The notes under the pieces are model-generated. The model saw nothing but the letters and a program-made list of their open reading frames with translations, was not told the DNA's origin and searched no databases. Position numbers and translations under genes: made by a program. DNA of 64,000 bases from Shewanella psychrotolerans (lineage in GTDB: Bacteria; Pseudomonadota; Gammaproteobacteria; Enterobacterales; Shewanellaceae), in contig NZ_CP080419.1 of assembly GCF_019457595.1 (NCBI RefSeq), positions 4,154,001 through 4,218,000 of the forward strand. Direction: 5' to 3'. Of this stretch, positions 35,870 to 44,541 are shown in pieces. Position 1 is the stretch's first letter. The number at the start of each line of letters is the position of its first letter.

Positions 35870-36443
35870 TGCCGTGATCCTTGCCGGTGGAATGGCAAGA
35901 CGCATGGGCGGAAACGATAAAGGCTTGGTTGAGCTCAATGGCAAGCCAATGATAAAACATGCCATAGATAGAATTAGACCGCAGGTGAAAGAGATCCTGA
36001 TCAATGCCAACCGCAACCAAGGCCAGTATGCTGAGTTTGGTTTCAAAGTACTGAGTGATGAAGACTCAGGGTATTTAGGACCTTTAGCTGGCATGATCAC
36101 CGCACTTGGGCACACAACTGCAGATTTTTTACTTGTTGTACCTTGCGATTGTCCACTATTACCGTTGGACTTAGTTCCTCGCATGCTGGCTAAGATCAAA
36201 GAGAACAATGCAGAGATGGCCGTGGCCAGTGATGGTAAAAGAGAGCAACCCGTTGTCTTGCTAATAAAGCCTGAGCAGCGAGCATCGATGAAAGCCTTTT
36301 TAGATGCGGGTGAACGTAAAATCGACTTCTGGTATGCCAAGCATCATTGTGTTGTATGTGACTTTTCTGACCAACCCAATGCGTTTGTCAACGTCAACAC
36401 ACCAGAACAAAAACAACAACTTTCTGAGGCAATTGCCAACTAA
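35853..36443 (+). CDS. mobA: Molybdenum cofactor guanylyltransferase MobA
   Basis: A 196-residue nucleotidyltransferase with the MobA N-terminal GTP motif LAGGMARRMGGNDKGL and the conserved VPCDCPLLP and REQPVVLL segments. It links GMP to molybdopterin to make the bis-MGD form used by DMSO-reductase-family enzymes, which are abundant in anaerobic respiration of Shewanella. A pure tungsten system would need the same cofactor step. It overlaps tupC and is followed 14 bases later by mobB-moeA. Confidence 0.95.
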   Translation: MSQQIDAVILAGGMARRMGGNDKGLVELNGKPMIKHAIDRIRPQVKEILINANRNQGQYAEFGFKVLSDEDSGYLGPLAGMITALGHTTADFLLVVPCDCPLLPLDLVPRMLAKIKENNAEMAVASDGKREQPVVLLIKPEQRASMKAFLDAGERKIDFWYAKHHCVVCDFSDQPNAFVNVNTPEQKQQLSEAIAN

Positions 36444-36456
36444 ATTTGAGGTCTAC

Positions 36457-38259
36457 ATGAGCATACCGTTTAACAATCCACTGTCGATCCCCGTTCTCGG
36501 TTTTTGCGCCTATAGCGGTACAGGCAAAACAACATTGCTGAAGAAATTGATCCCTGAACTCAATCGTCGCGGTATACGCTTAGCAGTAATTAAGCATGCT
36601 CATCATGATTTCGATGTCGATATTCCAGGCAAAGATAGTTACGAAATGCGTAAAGCGGGCGCGAGGCAGATGTTGGTCGCATCACATGTTCGCTGGGCGC
36701 TAATGACTGAAGACTTAGTCAAAGAAGCCCCGTCATTGCCTCACTTACTTAAGCAGATAGAACAAGATAAGGTTGATCTAGTTTTGGTCGAAGGCTTTAA
36801 AAAGCTCGAGCTTCCTAAAATTGAATTGCACCGCGCCTCCCATGGCAAACCTTTCATTCATACTCACGACAGTAATATTCAAGCAATAGCTTGCTGCGAC
36901 GACACCGAATTACCTTCGGAACTTAGACGCCTCGATATTAATGATGTTAGCCAAATCGCCGACTTTGTTATTGAATATGCGAGTAACTTTAAAAAGCCAA
37001 CAAGCGCATTGCCATTACAAGCCACTGAATGTGGCTGTGAAATAAACAGCAGTACAACGCTTTCTGTCAGACAAGGTATCGATAAAATCCTGAGCTATGT
37101 TCATCCCGTCACAGAACAGGAAACGGTGCCCTTAGATGAAAGCAGTAATCGTGTGCTTGCTGATGATGCGATATCTCCTGTCGATGTGCCGCAGCACACC
37201 AATTCGGCAATGGATGGTTACGCATTTAAATACTCTGAGCCAATGTTAAACGAGTACAAAATTGTTGCCGATGTCATGGCGGGTCATAGCTACCAACATA
37301 CTTTAAACAACGGTGAAGCGGTGCGCATTATGACTGGCGCGCCAATTCCTTCTGGCGCCGATACCATACAGATGAAAGAGCTGGCAGAGGAGCGTGACGA
37401 TAGCGTTAGCTTCTCAGGCTCTATATCTCTAGGGCAGCATGTTCGCCAAGCGGGTGAAGATATCGCAAAAGATCAAACAGCACTCTCGGCAGGACATAGA
37501 TTACAGGCAGCCCATCAAGGCATGCTCGCTTCGCTTGGCTTTGGTCAACTCCCCGTCTATCGAAAACCGCGCGTTGCCGTATTTTCTACTGGCGATGAAG
37601 TGTGCCAACCAGGACAGCCGTTAAAACCTAATTGCATCTATGATTCAAACCGCTTCACCATTAAATCAATGGTTAAGCAATTAGGCTGCGAAGTTATCGA
37701 TCTGGGTATTATTCATGATTCGGAACAAGCCCTTATTGATGCATTAAAAGCAGCTGCTGTTAACGCCGATGTAGTGATCAGCTCTGGCGGCGTGTCGGTC
37801 GGTGATGCCGACTTTATCAAATTAGCGCTAGCGAAAGTCGGCCAAATCAATTTCTGGCGCATCAATATGCGCCCTGGACGCCCGCTAGCATTTGGTCAAA
37901 TCGGCAATAGCCTATTTTTCGGTTTACCGGGTAATCCCGTTGCGGTGATGGTCTCCTTTATGCAGTTTGTGCAGCCAGCTCTGCGCAAACTAGCTGGTGA
38001 ACTTGAATGGTCAGCAACCATGCTGCCAGCAGTTGCCGACTGTAACTTACGCAGCCGCACAGGCCGCACCGAGTTTACCCGCGGCGTTTACCATCTTGGT
38101 AGCGATGGTCGCCTGCATGTCACCAGCACGGGAGCCCAAGGTTCAGGAATGTTGAGCTCGATGGTGAAAGGCAATTGCCTCATTGTCATTGGTGAGCAAG
38201 ATGAACAGCTTATCCCTGGTGATACTGTTTATATTCAGCCCTTTGCCGATCTTTTATGA
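36457..38259 (+). CDS. moeA: Fused MobB-MoeA molybdenum cofactor protein
   Basis: From ATG 36457 (GAGG six bases before) a 600-residue bifunctional protein is encoded; the frame is open further upstream inside mobA, but that part is not family sequence. Residues ~10-175 are MobB: P-loop GFCAYSGTGKTTLLKK and the GKDSYEMRKAGA motif. Residues ~200-600 are MoeA: VDVPQHTNSAMDGYAF, MTGAPIPSGAD, FSTGDEV, the YDSNRF stretch, SSGGVSVGDADF and FGLPGNPVAVMVSF. MobB binds GTP and aids MobA. MoeA inserts the metal into adenylated molybdopterin. Separate genes in E. coli, fused here. Confidence 0.95.
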   Translation: MSIPFNNPLSIPVLGFCAYSGTGKTTLLKKLIPELNRRGIRLAVIKHAHHDFDVDIPGKDSYEMRKAGARQMLVASHVRWALMTEDLVKEAPSLPHLLKQIEQDKVDLVLVEGFKKLELPKIELHRASHGKPFIHTHDSNIQAIACCDDTELPSELRRLDINDVSQIADFVIEYASNFKKPTSALPLQATECGCEINSSTTLSVRQGIDKILSYVHPVTEQETVPLDESSNRVLADDAISPVDVPQHTNSAMDGYAFKYSEPMLNEYKIVADVMAGHSYQHTLNNGEAVRIMTGAPIPSGADTIQMKELAEERDDSVSFSGSISLGQHVRQAGEDIAKDQTALSAGHRLQAAHQGMLASLGFGQLPVYRKPRVAVFSTGDEVCQPGQPLKPNCIYDSNRFTIKSMVKQLGCEVIDLGIIHDSEQALIDALKAAAVNADVVISSGGVSVGDADFIKLALAKVGQINFWRINMRPGRPLAFGQIGNSLFFGLPGNPVAVMVSFMQFVQPALRKLAGELEWSATMLPAVADCNLRSRTGRTEFTRGVYHLGSDGRLHVTSTGAQGSGMLSSMVKGNCLIVIGEQDEQLIPGDTVYIQPFADLL

Positions 38260-38321
38260 GCAATGTATTAGCCGGGCCAGTCTCACCGATTGAGCTGGCC
38301 GCATTAGGTGATCTTGTATGA
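38256..38321 (+). CDS. 21-residue ORF bridging moeA and moaA
   Basis: ATG 38256 overlaps the moeA stop as ATGA, and its TGA (38319-38321) overlaps the moaA start, again as ATGA. The frame fills the moeA-moaA gap exactly and contains the moaA ribosome site (AGGTGAT). The peptide (ending LAALGDLV) is not recognised. It could be a coupling minigene, the relic of a lost gene, or chance. Confidence 0.4.
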   Translation: MSNVLAGPVSPIELAALGDLV

Positions 38322-39304
38322 GTTTGATTGTTGATACCTTTGGCCGCACCGTCGAATATTTACGCCTATCTGTTACCGATAGGTGTGATTTTCGCTGTGT
38401 TTACTGCATGAGCGAAGATCCCTGTTTTCTCGATAGAGAGCAGGTACTCAGCCTCGAAGAGCTCGCTTGGATAGGCCAAGCGTTTACCGAACTAGGGGTG
38501 AAAAAAATAAGGCTAACGGGTGGCGAACCATTAGTCAGAACCGACTGTGATCAGCTCGTTCAGCTGCTTGGTGCACTTCCTGGTTTACAGGAGTTGTCGA
38601 TGACAACTAATGGCTCAAGGCTGACAAAGTTTGCCGATAAGATGCGCCAATCAGGATTGCGCCGACTCAACATTAGCCTCGATACCTTAAAACCTGAACT
38701 CTTCACTCAACTGACCCGTAACGGCAAATTGGAAAGAGTGATCGAGGGTATCGACGCAGCAAAAGCCGCTGGATTTGAGCGCATTAAAATCAATGCGGTT
38801 ATCTTACGCGGCCAGAATGACGATGAAGTACTGGATCTCATTGAGTTTTGTCGCAAGCGTGAGCTCGATATCGCCTTCATCGAAGAGATGCCTCTTGGAG
38901 TCATTGATGAACGTAAAAAGAGTCGTCATTGCAGCAGCGATGAAGTAAAAGCCATTATCAAGCAAAGATATCCTTTGCACCTATCAAATAAGCGTACAGG
39001 CGGCCCCGCCCGCTACTACACCATGCCAGGCAGTAACATACACGTGGGCTTTATCTCTCCCCATAGCAATAACTTTTGCCATGAATGTAATCGTGTCCGA
39101 GTCACGGTCGAAGGCCGCTTACTATTGTGTTTAGGCAATGAGCATTCGGTCGATCTAAAAGCTGTCGTACGTGAAGCACCGGGTGATATCGAACGGTTAA
39201 AACACGCGATACTCGATGCGATAAAACTAAAACCGAAAGAGCATGTGTTTGGCAATGAGGATGAGGTACAAATTTTACGATTTATGAATGCAACAGGTGG
39301 ATAA
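38318..39304 (+). CDS. moaA: GTP 3',8-cyclase MoaA
   Basis: A 328-residue radical SAM enzyme. The N-terminal cluster motif CxxxCxxC uses Cys23, Cys27 and Cys30 (CDFRCVYC), then LTGGEPL and the late second-cluster motif CHECNRVRVTVEGRLLLC. The protein ends in Gly-Gly, as required for activity in this family. MoaA catalyses the first step from GTP toward cyclic pyranopterin. It is the last cofactor gene of the cluster, and moaC, moaD, moaE are not present in the window. Confidence 0.96.
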   Translation: MSLIVDTFGRTVEYLRLSVTDRCDFRCVYCMSEDPCFLDREQVLSLEELAWIGQAFTELGVKKIRLTGGEPLVRTDCDQLVQLLGALPGLQELSMTTNGSRLTKFADKMRQSGLRRLNISLDTLKPELFTQLTRNGKLERVIEGIDAAKAAGFERIKINAVILRGQNDDEVLDLIEFCRKRELDIAFIEEMPLGVIDERKKSRHCSSDEVKAIIKQRYPLHLSNKRTGGPARYYTMPGSNIHVGFISPHSNNFCHECNRVRVTVEGRLLLCLGNEHSVDLKAVVREAPGDIERLKHAILDAIKLKPKEHVFGNEDEVQILRFMNATGG

Positions 39305-39369
39305 TGCCCTCACGCTTTTTCGGTGATAAACTCATTATCATTATCGATATCAATTGAGCTAAATCAGCG

Positions 39370-39822
39370 ATGGCATTATCTCGTAAAAAGTGGAATAACA
39401 TCATCATTTTCGCCTCCGTTGCCATGGTTGCGATCCTCACCTTTTTAGACCGAGAAACTCCCTCACTACCCGATGATGCAAAACCGCTATTTGATAAAGC
39501 CGCGCCCTTGTATCAGCTGCAATATGATGATTTGTGGCTAAGTCAGGGCGGCTTTTCTTGGCAGTGTGAACCCAGCATTCTCAATTGTGATGTCTGGGCC
39601 GAAGCTTGGAGCAACATACTAGTCTCTCCCATCAAAAAACTGATCACTCCGGAGTCAAAGGCACATGAGCTAGTGATCCAAGTAGAAGATATCGCAACGC
39701 CGCAATTGTGGTTAATCTATCCAGAACATGGATTACTCAAGTCTCCAGCCGGTAACTGGTATCAAATCCCGCCCAGTTTACGCAGTACACTGGAGCCCGT
39801 GATCAACGCAAACAGTCAATAG
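39370..39822 (+). CDS. Hypothetical membrane-anchored protein
   Basis: Not recognised. It has 150 residues, with an N-terminal signal anchor (about 9-26, IIIFASVAMVAILTFL) and a predicted periplasmic domain with a Cys pair (CEPSILNC). It stands 65 bp after moaA and 8 bp before mutM on the same strand, so it is probably co-transcribed with mutM. Confidence 0.75.
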   Translation: MALSRKKWNNIIIFASVAMVAILTFLDRETPSLPDDAKPLFDKAAPLYQLQYDDLWLSQGGFSWQCEPSILNCDVWAEAWSNILVSPIKKLITPESKAHELVIQVEDIATPQLWLIYPEHGLLKSPAGNWYQIPPSLRSTLEPVINANSQ

Positions 39823-39830
39823 AGAACAGC

Positions 39831-40646
39831 ATGCCAGAATTACCAGAAGTTGAAGTGACCCGCCAAGGGATCACGCCTCATCTTATCGATCAACGGGTGA
39901 CAGGCTTAACCGTGCGCAACGCATCCTTACGCTGGCCAGTCCCAGAGATCGCCCAGCAGATAGTCGGGCAGACCATCAGAGGCATACGCCGCCGCGCCAA
40001 ATACCTACTGCTGGATACCGATGCCGGCACCACCATAGTTCATTTGGGCATGTCGGGCAGCCTGCGCATATTGCCTAAGTCGACGCCTGTGGAGAAGCAT
40101 GACCATATCGATCTCGAGCTTGCCAGCGGTAAGGTGCTCAGATTTAACGACCCCAGACGTTTCGGCGCCTGGCTATGGTGCGAGCTACCGGAAGCCGCTC
40201 ACCCCTTGTTGGCTAAGCTGGGGCCTGAGCCCCTGCAGTCGGGTTTCAATGTCGACTACCTGGCTAACGCCCTAAAAAGCAAAAAGAAGGCGATCAAACT
40301 CTGCCTAATGGACAATCATATCGTGGTGGGTGTTGGGAATATCTACGCCAACGAGGCCCTGTTTGCCGCCGGTATTCACCCGCAAACAGAGGCTGGCAGG
40401 ATTGATATAGAGCGGCTCATTGTGCTGGTCGCCGAGGTGAAACAGATCTTAGCTCAGGCGATTAAACAGGGGGGCACCACACTCAAAGACTTTACCAATG
40501 CTGAGGGTAAGCCCGGTTATTTCGCCCAGAAACTGCATGTCTATGGCCGGGGCGGCGAAACCTGCACCCAATGTGGCAACCAGCTGAGCGAAATCAAACT
40601 CGGCCAGCGCGCAACGGTCTTCTGTGGCCTATGCCAGCCTAGGTAG
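39831..40646 (+). CDS. mutM: Formamidopyrimidine-DNA glycosylase
   Basis: A 271-residue base-excision repair enzyme of normal length. The catalytic N-terminus PELPEVE (Pro2 as nucleophile, Glu3) is present. The helix-two-turn-helix motif around DNHIVVGVGNIYANEAL and the C-terminal zinc finger (CTQC then CGLC) are intact. It removes 8-oxoguanine and formamidopyrimidines. It is followed by a bidirectional terminator. Confidence 0.97.
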   Translation: MPELPEVEVTRQGITPHLIDQRVTGLTVRNASLRWPVPEIAQQIVGQTIRGIRRRAKYLLLDTDAGTTIVHLGMSGSLRILPKSTPVEKHDHIDLELASGKVLRFNDPRRFGAWLWCELPEAAHPLLAKLGPEPLQSGFNVDYLANALKSKKKAIKLCLMDNHIVVGVGNIYANEALFAAGIHPQTEAGRIDIERLIVLVAEVKQILAQAIKQGGTTLKDFTNAEGKPGYFAQKLHVYGRGGETCTQCGNQLSEIKLGQRATVFCGLCQPR

Positions 40647-40680
40647 CGTTCTTTTGTCCCACTAGGTAAATCAGGCAGTA

Positions 40681-40709
40681 AAAAAGGCTGACACCCTGTC
40701 AGCCTTTTT
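40681..40709. terminator. Bidirectional terminator between mutM and the Wzi-like gene
   Basis: AAAAAGGCTGACA (40681-40693) and its exact complement (40697-40709) with a 3-base loop. Flanking A and T runs let it work on both strands, closing mutM (+) and the Wzi-like gene (-). Confidence 0.93.
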
Positions 40710-40725
40710 GTTCTCTCAAACAGGT

Positions 40726-42228
40726 TTAGAAACGATACTCATAACTACCGAATAGAGTGGCATTAGTATCCGACTCGTCGGCCTCAAATTCTGACTGAGA
40801 AACAGTGCCTCCCAAGCTCATCATCCCTTTCCAGATAGGAAGACGATAGCTAAACTCCAGCATCAAGAGATCTTCTTTACGCGGTTGAGGTGCCCAACTA
40901 TTGTTAACCGTCTTACCATCCTTATTTAACTGTGCAAAACGCAGTAAAGAGGTGAAGCCTTGGCTGTTAGCAAACTGGCCGATAAGCCCTAAGACATAAA
41001 CATTGGCATCACTGTCATAGGTACTGCCATAAGAACGGCTATAGTAGCGTGAACCACTTTTATAATCGCTATGCTCATACATACAATTGAAACTATTTAG
41101 ATCTAAACCGCAGGCCACCATGGTATCTGTATATTCGAAGAATAACTTGTACTGTGAGCTATCAAAATTAAAGCGCGTATCTACACCACCAAAATGGCCG
41201 CAATCCACAATATCCCATGGAGCAGCACTTTTGGCATCTTCACATGTCTGCTCATAATAAAGCCCAATGGGGACATTAAACCAAGTATCGCTGTAGCGAA
41301 TATCATAGCCAGCGACCTGATTACCATAGTTAGTACATCCCGCCTCACCCGCATTACGACAATCACGTTGACCCGTAATCGACTTCAATACACTCTCGAA
41401 GCTGCATTCTTGCCCTTCGCCACAAAATTGAGTCGACCAAGAGAAACCTATCTCTAATTGTTGTATAGGGCGCAATGTCCCACGGAAATTCCAAAGCAAG
41501 GTATCAGGAACCGCACGCTCCTCTTCTAATATGGAAACCCCTGCTGTTAATGTCCAAGGGCCTATCCAGGAGAGCCAAGGCGTCTCAAATGCTTTAGGGT
41601 TATTGCGGCTCAGCATAACAGAGGGTCTAGGTCTTGCGTTATTTGAACGATGCAAAGCGGAATCAAACCCAGGCCCCCACCATTGCTCTATCGCACCGGC
41701 GGTTACCATCCAGTTACCCAAGGCAACTGCAACATAGGAATCATCCAGACGCACCTCTTTCTCATCGAAAGGATCATAGTGCGCCGAGGCGGCCAGCTTA
41801 AAGGCAAATCTATCCCCTAAATATTCATAGGAGGCCTGCAGATCTGTTTTCTCTCGATAATCAGAGCCAAAGTGTTGAAAACGAGCGGGATCGCTGCCGC
41901 CAGCAAGCTTAATACGGGCATTACCACGATTCTCGACGGCATTGCGGTAATAGAAGTTCACCCTGGCAAAGGCAGTGGCAAGACCTGGCGAAAGCACAGA
42001 GGGCTCCACCTTACTCAGATCGCTACCAATACCCGACCACATCAAGGGATAGGTGTTAACAGGAACCGTGATCACCCCCGCATCGGCGAGCGCCTGAATA
42101 TCGGCTCTAAGATAGATATCGGAAACATCGACCCAAGGGGCCGAATTGGCTAAGGAAGAGAGCAACAGGCCTAAGGCCGCTACGCCTCCAACAACATAAG
42201 CGCGAACTTTTTCCATCATAACGGGCAA
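40726..42228 (-). CDS. Capsule assembly Wzi family outer-membrane protein
   Basis: A ~500-residue protein with a signal peptide (cleavage near ANS-AP) and a long region of alternating strands ending in YEYRF, as in an outer-membrane barrel. ADIQALADAGVI, GNWMVTAGAIEQWWGPGF and SRNNPKAFETPWLSWIG fit the Wzi family. Wzi is a lectin-like barrel holding capsular polysaccharide. The start may be TTG 42228, since AAGGA stands five bases before it, or ATG 42219/42216. It follows coaD on the same strand. Confidence 0.88.
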   Translation of the reverse strand: MPVMMEKVRAYVVGGVAALGLLLSSLANSAPWVDVSDIYLRADIQALADAGVITVPVNTYPLMWSGIGSDLSKVEPSVLSPGLATAFARVNFYYRNAVENRGNARIKLAGGSDPARFQHFGSDYREKTDLQASYEYLGDRFAFKLAASAHYDPFDEKEVRLDDSYVAVALGNWMVTAGAIEQWWGPGFDSALHRSNNARPRPSVMLSRNNPKAFETPWLSWIGPWTLTAGVSILEEERAVPDTLLWNFRGTLRPIQQLEIGFSWSTQFCGEGQECSFESVLKSITGQRDCRNAGEAGCTNYGNQVAGYDIRYSDTWFNVPIGLYYEQTCEDAKSAAPWDIVDCGHFGGVDTRFNFDSSQYKLFFEYTDTMVACGLDLNSFNCMYEHSDYKSGSRYYSRSYGSTYDSDANVYVLGLIGQFANSQGFTSLLRFAQLNKDGKTVNNSWAPQPRKEDLLMLEFSYRLPIWKGMMSLGGTVSQSEFEADESDTNATLFGSYEYRF

Positions 42229-42229
42229 G

Positions 42230-42706
42230 TTAATCCTTTTTTTTCAGCGCCTTGGCTACTTCTTCATGCACAAACTGACTGACATCACCACCATGTAATG
42301 CCACCTCTTTCACCAAGGTAGAAGAGATAAACGAATTCTCTTCGGCTGGGGTTAAAAACACGCTCTCCAGATCGGCGCTCAGGCGCCTGTTCATATTGGC
42401 AAGCTGAAACTCATACTCAAAATCAGATACTGCCCGCAGGCCACGCACTAACACGCTGGCATTCTGCTCCTTAGCAAAATCCACCAGCAGGCCACTAAAT
42501 CCCACAACTTCAACGTTGTCCAGATGCTCAGTCACCCTTTTGACCAGTTTAACCCTTTCGTCCAAGCTAAATTTGGGCTGTTTAGAAGGATTGGCCGCAA
42601 TGCCGATCACCACCTGCTTAAACAATTTCGCCGCGCGCTCGATAAGGTCGGTATGACCGTTAGTCACAGGATCAAATGTGCCTGGATAAATCGCTTTGGT
42701 GTGCAT
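42230..42706 (-). CDS. coaD: Phosphopantetheine adenylyltransferase
   Basis: A 158-residue enzyme (E. coli CoaD 159). It has the nucleotidyltransferase motif GTFDPVTNGH, RGLRAVSDFEYE and the second signature ENSFISSTLVKE. It transfers AMP to 4'-phosphopantetheine in coenzyme A synthesis. Linkage of mutM, coaD and the LPS-core/waaA region is a common gammaproteobacterial arrangement. Confidence 0.97.
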   Translation of the reverse strand: MHTKAIYPGTFDPVTNGHTDLIERAAKLFKQVVIGIAANPSKQPKFSLDERVKLVKRVTEHLDNVEVVGFSGLLVDFAKEQNASVLVRGLRAVSDFEYEFQLANMNRRLSADLESVFLTPAEENSFISSTLVKEVALHGGDVSQFVHEEVAKALKKKD

Positions 42707-43364
42707 CTTTCAAAAACCTAATCTGAGGGCCTAATGGCGCATAGTTTAACGAGTTTCCCCTAGGTATTGAACCACTGACGTCGAATTGTTTATTGGCGAC
42801 AAATCCTCAAAAAATTACAATTTGCCTCAAAGTTAGTGTAAAAAACCTAATGAGAGAATACCCAGCAAGTGATTCGCCAATGGTATGATTGGCAGCGGCT
42901 GAACAAGGCGCATACCAAGAGGGCGATTATCAATTATTACCCTACACCGGATCTGTTTTCATATGATTGGATGAATAATTAATCATTCTTGACGACAAAA
43001 TTAGCGATTTCTTCTTGAATATGATCAGTCTTATACCAACTCAAAAAACAGCTACTACTAAAAGGTGTCTAGGAAATCAATCGCAATTCACTTATTGAGA
43101 TAAAAGCAGCATCATCCTGTAGTCGTCTCTACACATAACAATTTCTCCCTGAACTACCAACACGATATTGGGATATGTCTCATAAACGCTCACATTGGGG
43201 AACCTACCTGAGATTATCCCCAAGCAAATCTAGTTAGTCTTAGGGCTGCAGGATATCTGAAGAATTGTAGAACAATTGAACAGGTCATACGCCTATACCT
43301 TATCAGGTTGAATTAACAACACTTCATTGTAAATCAATTCGTTATTTATGACTAAACGGACTAC
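42707..43364. other. Intergenic region at the edge of the polysaccharide locus
   Basis: No intact ORF on either strand over ~660 bp. Composition is AT-rich and stop codons are dense in all frames. It may hold debris from lost sugar genes, but I recognise none. The coaD promoter should lie near 42707-42760. Confidence 0.45.
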
Positions 43365-43391
43365 AAAAAGGCCCCAGTTTTCACTGGTGCC
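43365..43391 (-). terminator. Terminator of the HIT-cytidylyltransferase gene
   Basis: On the minus strand, a 9-bp stem with one mismatch (43383-43391 with 43370-43378) and loop GAAA, followed by TTTTT (43369-43365), ~20 bases after the stop. Confidence 0.8.
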
Positions 43392-43409
43392 TAGCATTCT
43401 CGACTACTT

Positions 43410-44273
43410 TCAAGATTTTGAAGTTAAATTCAACTTCTGCTTCAAGATCGTCGAACTAACGTTTGGCGTATAATCGAAGTAGACCATCTCACAACTCACC
43501 TTTGGATACTTTCCTTTCCAGTCAGAGCCAACAGAAATAGCATCTATACGGTAACGATCAACAATCTCCTGCTTATTTTTATCGATCTGAGGGATAACTT
43601 CATCAACATAACGATTAGACTCCAAAATCGAGATTCTCTCCTCAAAGGGAATCATTGGTGGTCGCCCTTTAGATTTAATAATAAGCTCGTCAGTTGACAC
43701 TCCGACAATTAGATAATCGCACAATGCCTTACTGTGCTTAAGAATATTCAAATGACCTTGATGGAAAATATCAAAACAGCCTGAGGTATACATACGTCGA
43801 TAAGGCTTACCGGATACGCCATCCTCCGCCTTTGCGCCTAGATCACAAAAATCACTTTTTAAAGTTTTTAACAACTCATCATAATAAAGAGGTGACAGAG
43901 ATAGATCATCCCCTAAGCTCGGTGGCAGAGGCCACTGACTATCAGCAAACTCTTTTCCGCAAAACTCTACGGAAAATTCATAACGAGGGATAACGTGGAA
44001 GTGCACAGCAGGATCAACCATCATCAACATTAAATAATTAATCTTACTGTATTCAAATCTCTGCGACAGAACTTTTTCTATATCAGAAATAATCCATTTC
44101 TGTTCATCTGCGGCGGCGGCTGAAATTTCTGAATAATGATGTGCATTTTCTTTGCATATCAACACCATGGAACCTAGTGTCGGTTGCGCTGGCCTCAATA
44201 ATAAATGCCAATGCCGATAGGTTTTTATCAGGCTGGCCGGATAACCAAACTTTCGTAATGTCGCAAGAGGCAT
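43410..44273 (-). CDS. HIT domain fused to a glycerol-phosphate-type cytidylyltransferase
   Basis: A 287-residue two-domain protein. Residues ~1-105 are HIT-like: SMVLICKENAHHYSEISAA and HFHVIPR, where His91 and His93 remain but the first of the three histidines is Ala89. Residues ~158-287 are a TagD/GCT-like cytidylyltransferase: YTSGCFDIFHQGHLNIL (HQGH 171-174), VGVSTDELI, KGRPPMIPFEERI and VSSTILKQKL. The second domain should make a CDP-activated alcohol such as CDP-glycerol, a fitting donor for the adjacent CDP-glycerol-type transferases. The HIT part may act on a nucleotide ester. Confidence 0.85.
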   Translation of the reverse strand: MPLATLRKFGYPASLIKTYRHWHLLLRPAQPTLGSMVLICKENAHHYSEISAAAADEQKWIISDIEKVLSQRFEYSKINYLMLMMVDPAVHFHVIPRYEFSVEFCGKEFADSQWPLPPSLGDDLSLSPLYYDELLKTLKSDFCDLGAKAEDGVSGKPYRRMYTSGCFDIFHQGHLNILKHSKALCDYLIVGVSTDELIIKSKGRPPMIPFEERISILESNRYVDEVIPQIDKNKQEIVDRYRIDAISVGSDWKGKYPKVSCEMVYFDYTPNVSSTILKQKLNLTSKS

Positions 44274-44541
44274 AAATATAAGCTCTAAAAAATTTAACTT
44301 AATATTTTACGCCATTCTCCGAAAAGCGTCCATTGGTTCTATTGTTAACGAAATGGCTTCATCGGTTTCATGTGCCAGCATATGGTAAACATTCAGAGTT
44401 AGGGTCAACTCCATAAGCAAATGGCCTAACAGAGACATCAAAGTATCCTGCTGCGCCAGCCATTATCATTTGCGGAGCCGTTTTAACCTGCTTTATAATC
44501 CGCATGCCCGTTAGAAACACCCCCCAACTAAAGAGAGCTTT
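44274..44541. other. Divergent spacer with an uncertain small ORF
   Basis: Between the HIT fusion (-) and the transferase (+). On the minus strand a 45-codon frame (44505 to 44368) reads as plausible protein text (MIMAGAAGYFDVSVRPFAYG) and another frame overlaps it, but there is no ribosome site or family match. Possibly gene debris. Confidence 0.3.

Noticed and set aside
36304..36456. Upstream extension of the MobB-MoeA frame into mobA
   Set aside because: The extension is in an open frame inside mobA but is not family-like; ATG 36457 has a ribosome site and begins the MobB domain.
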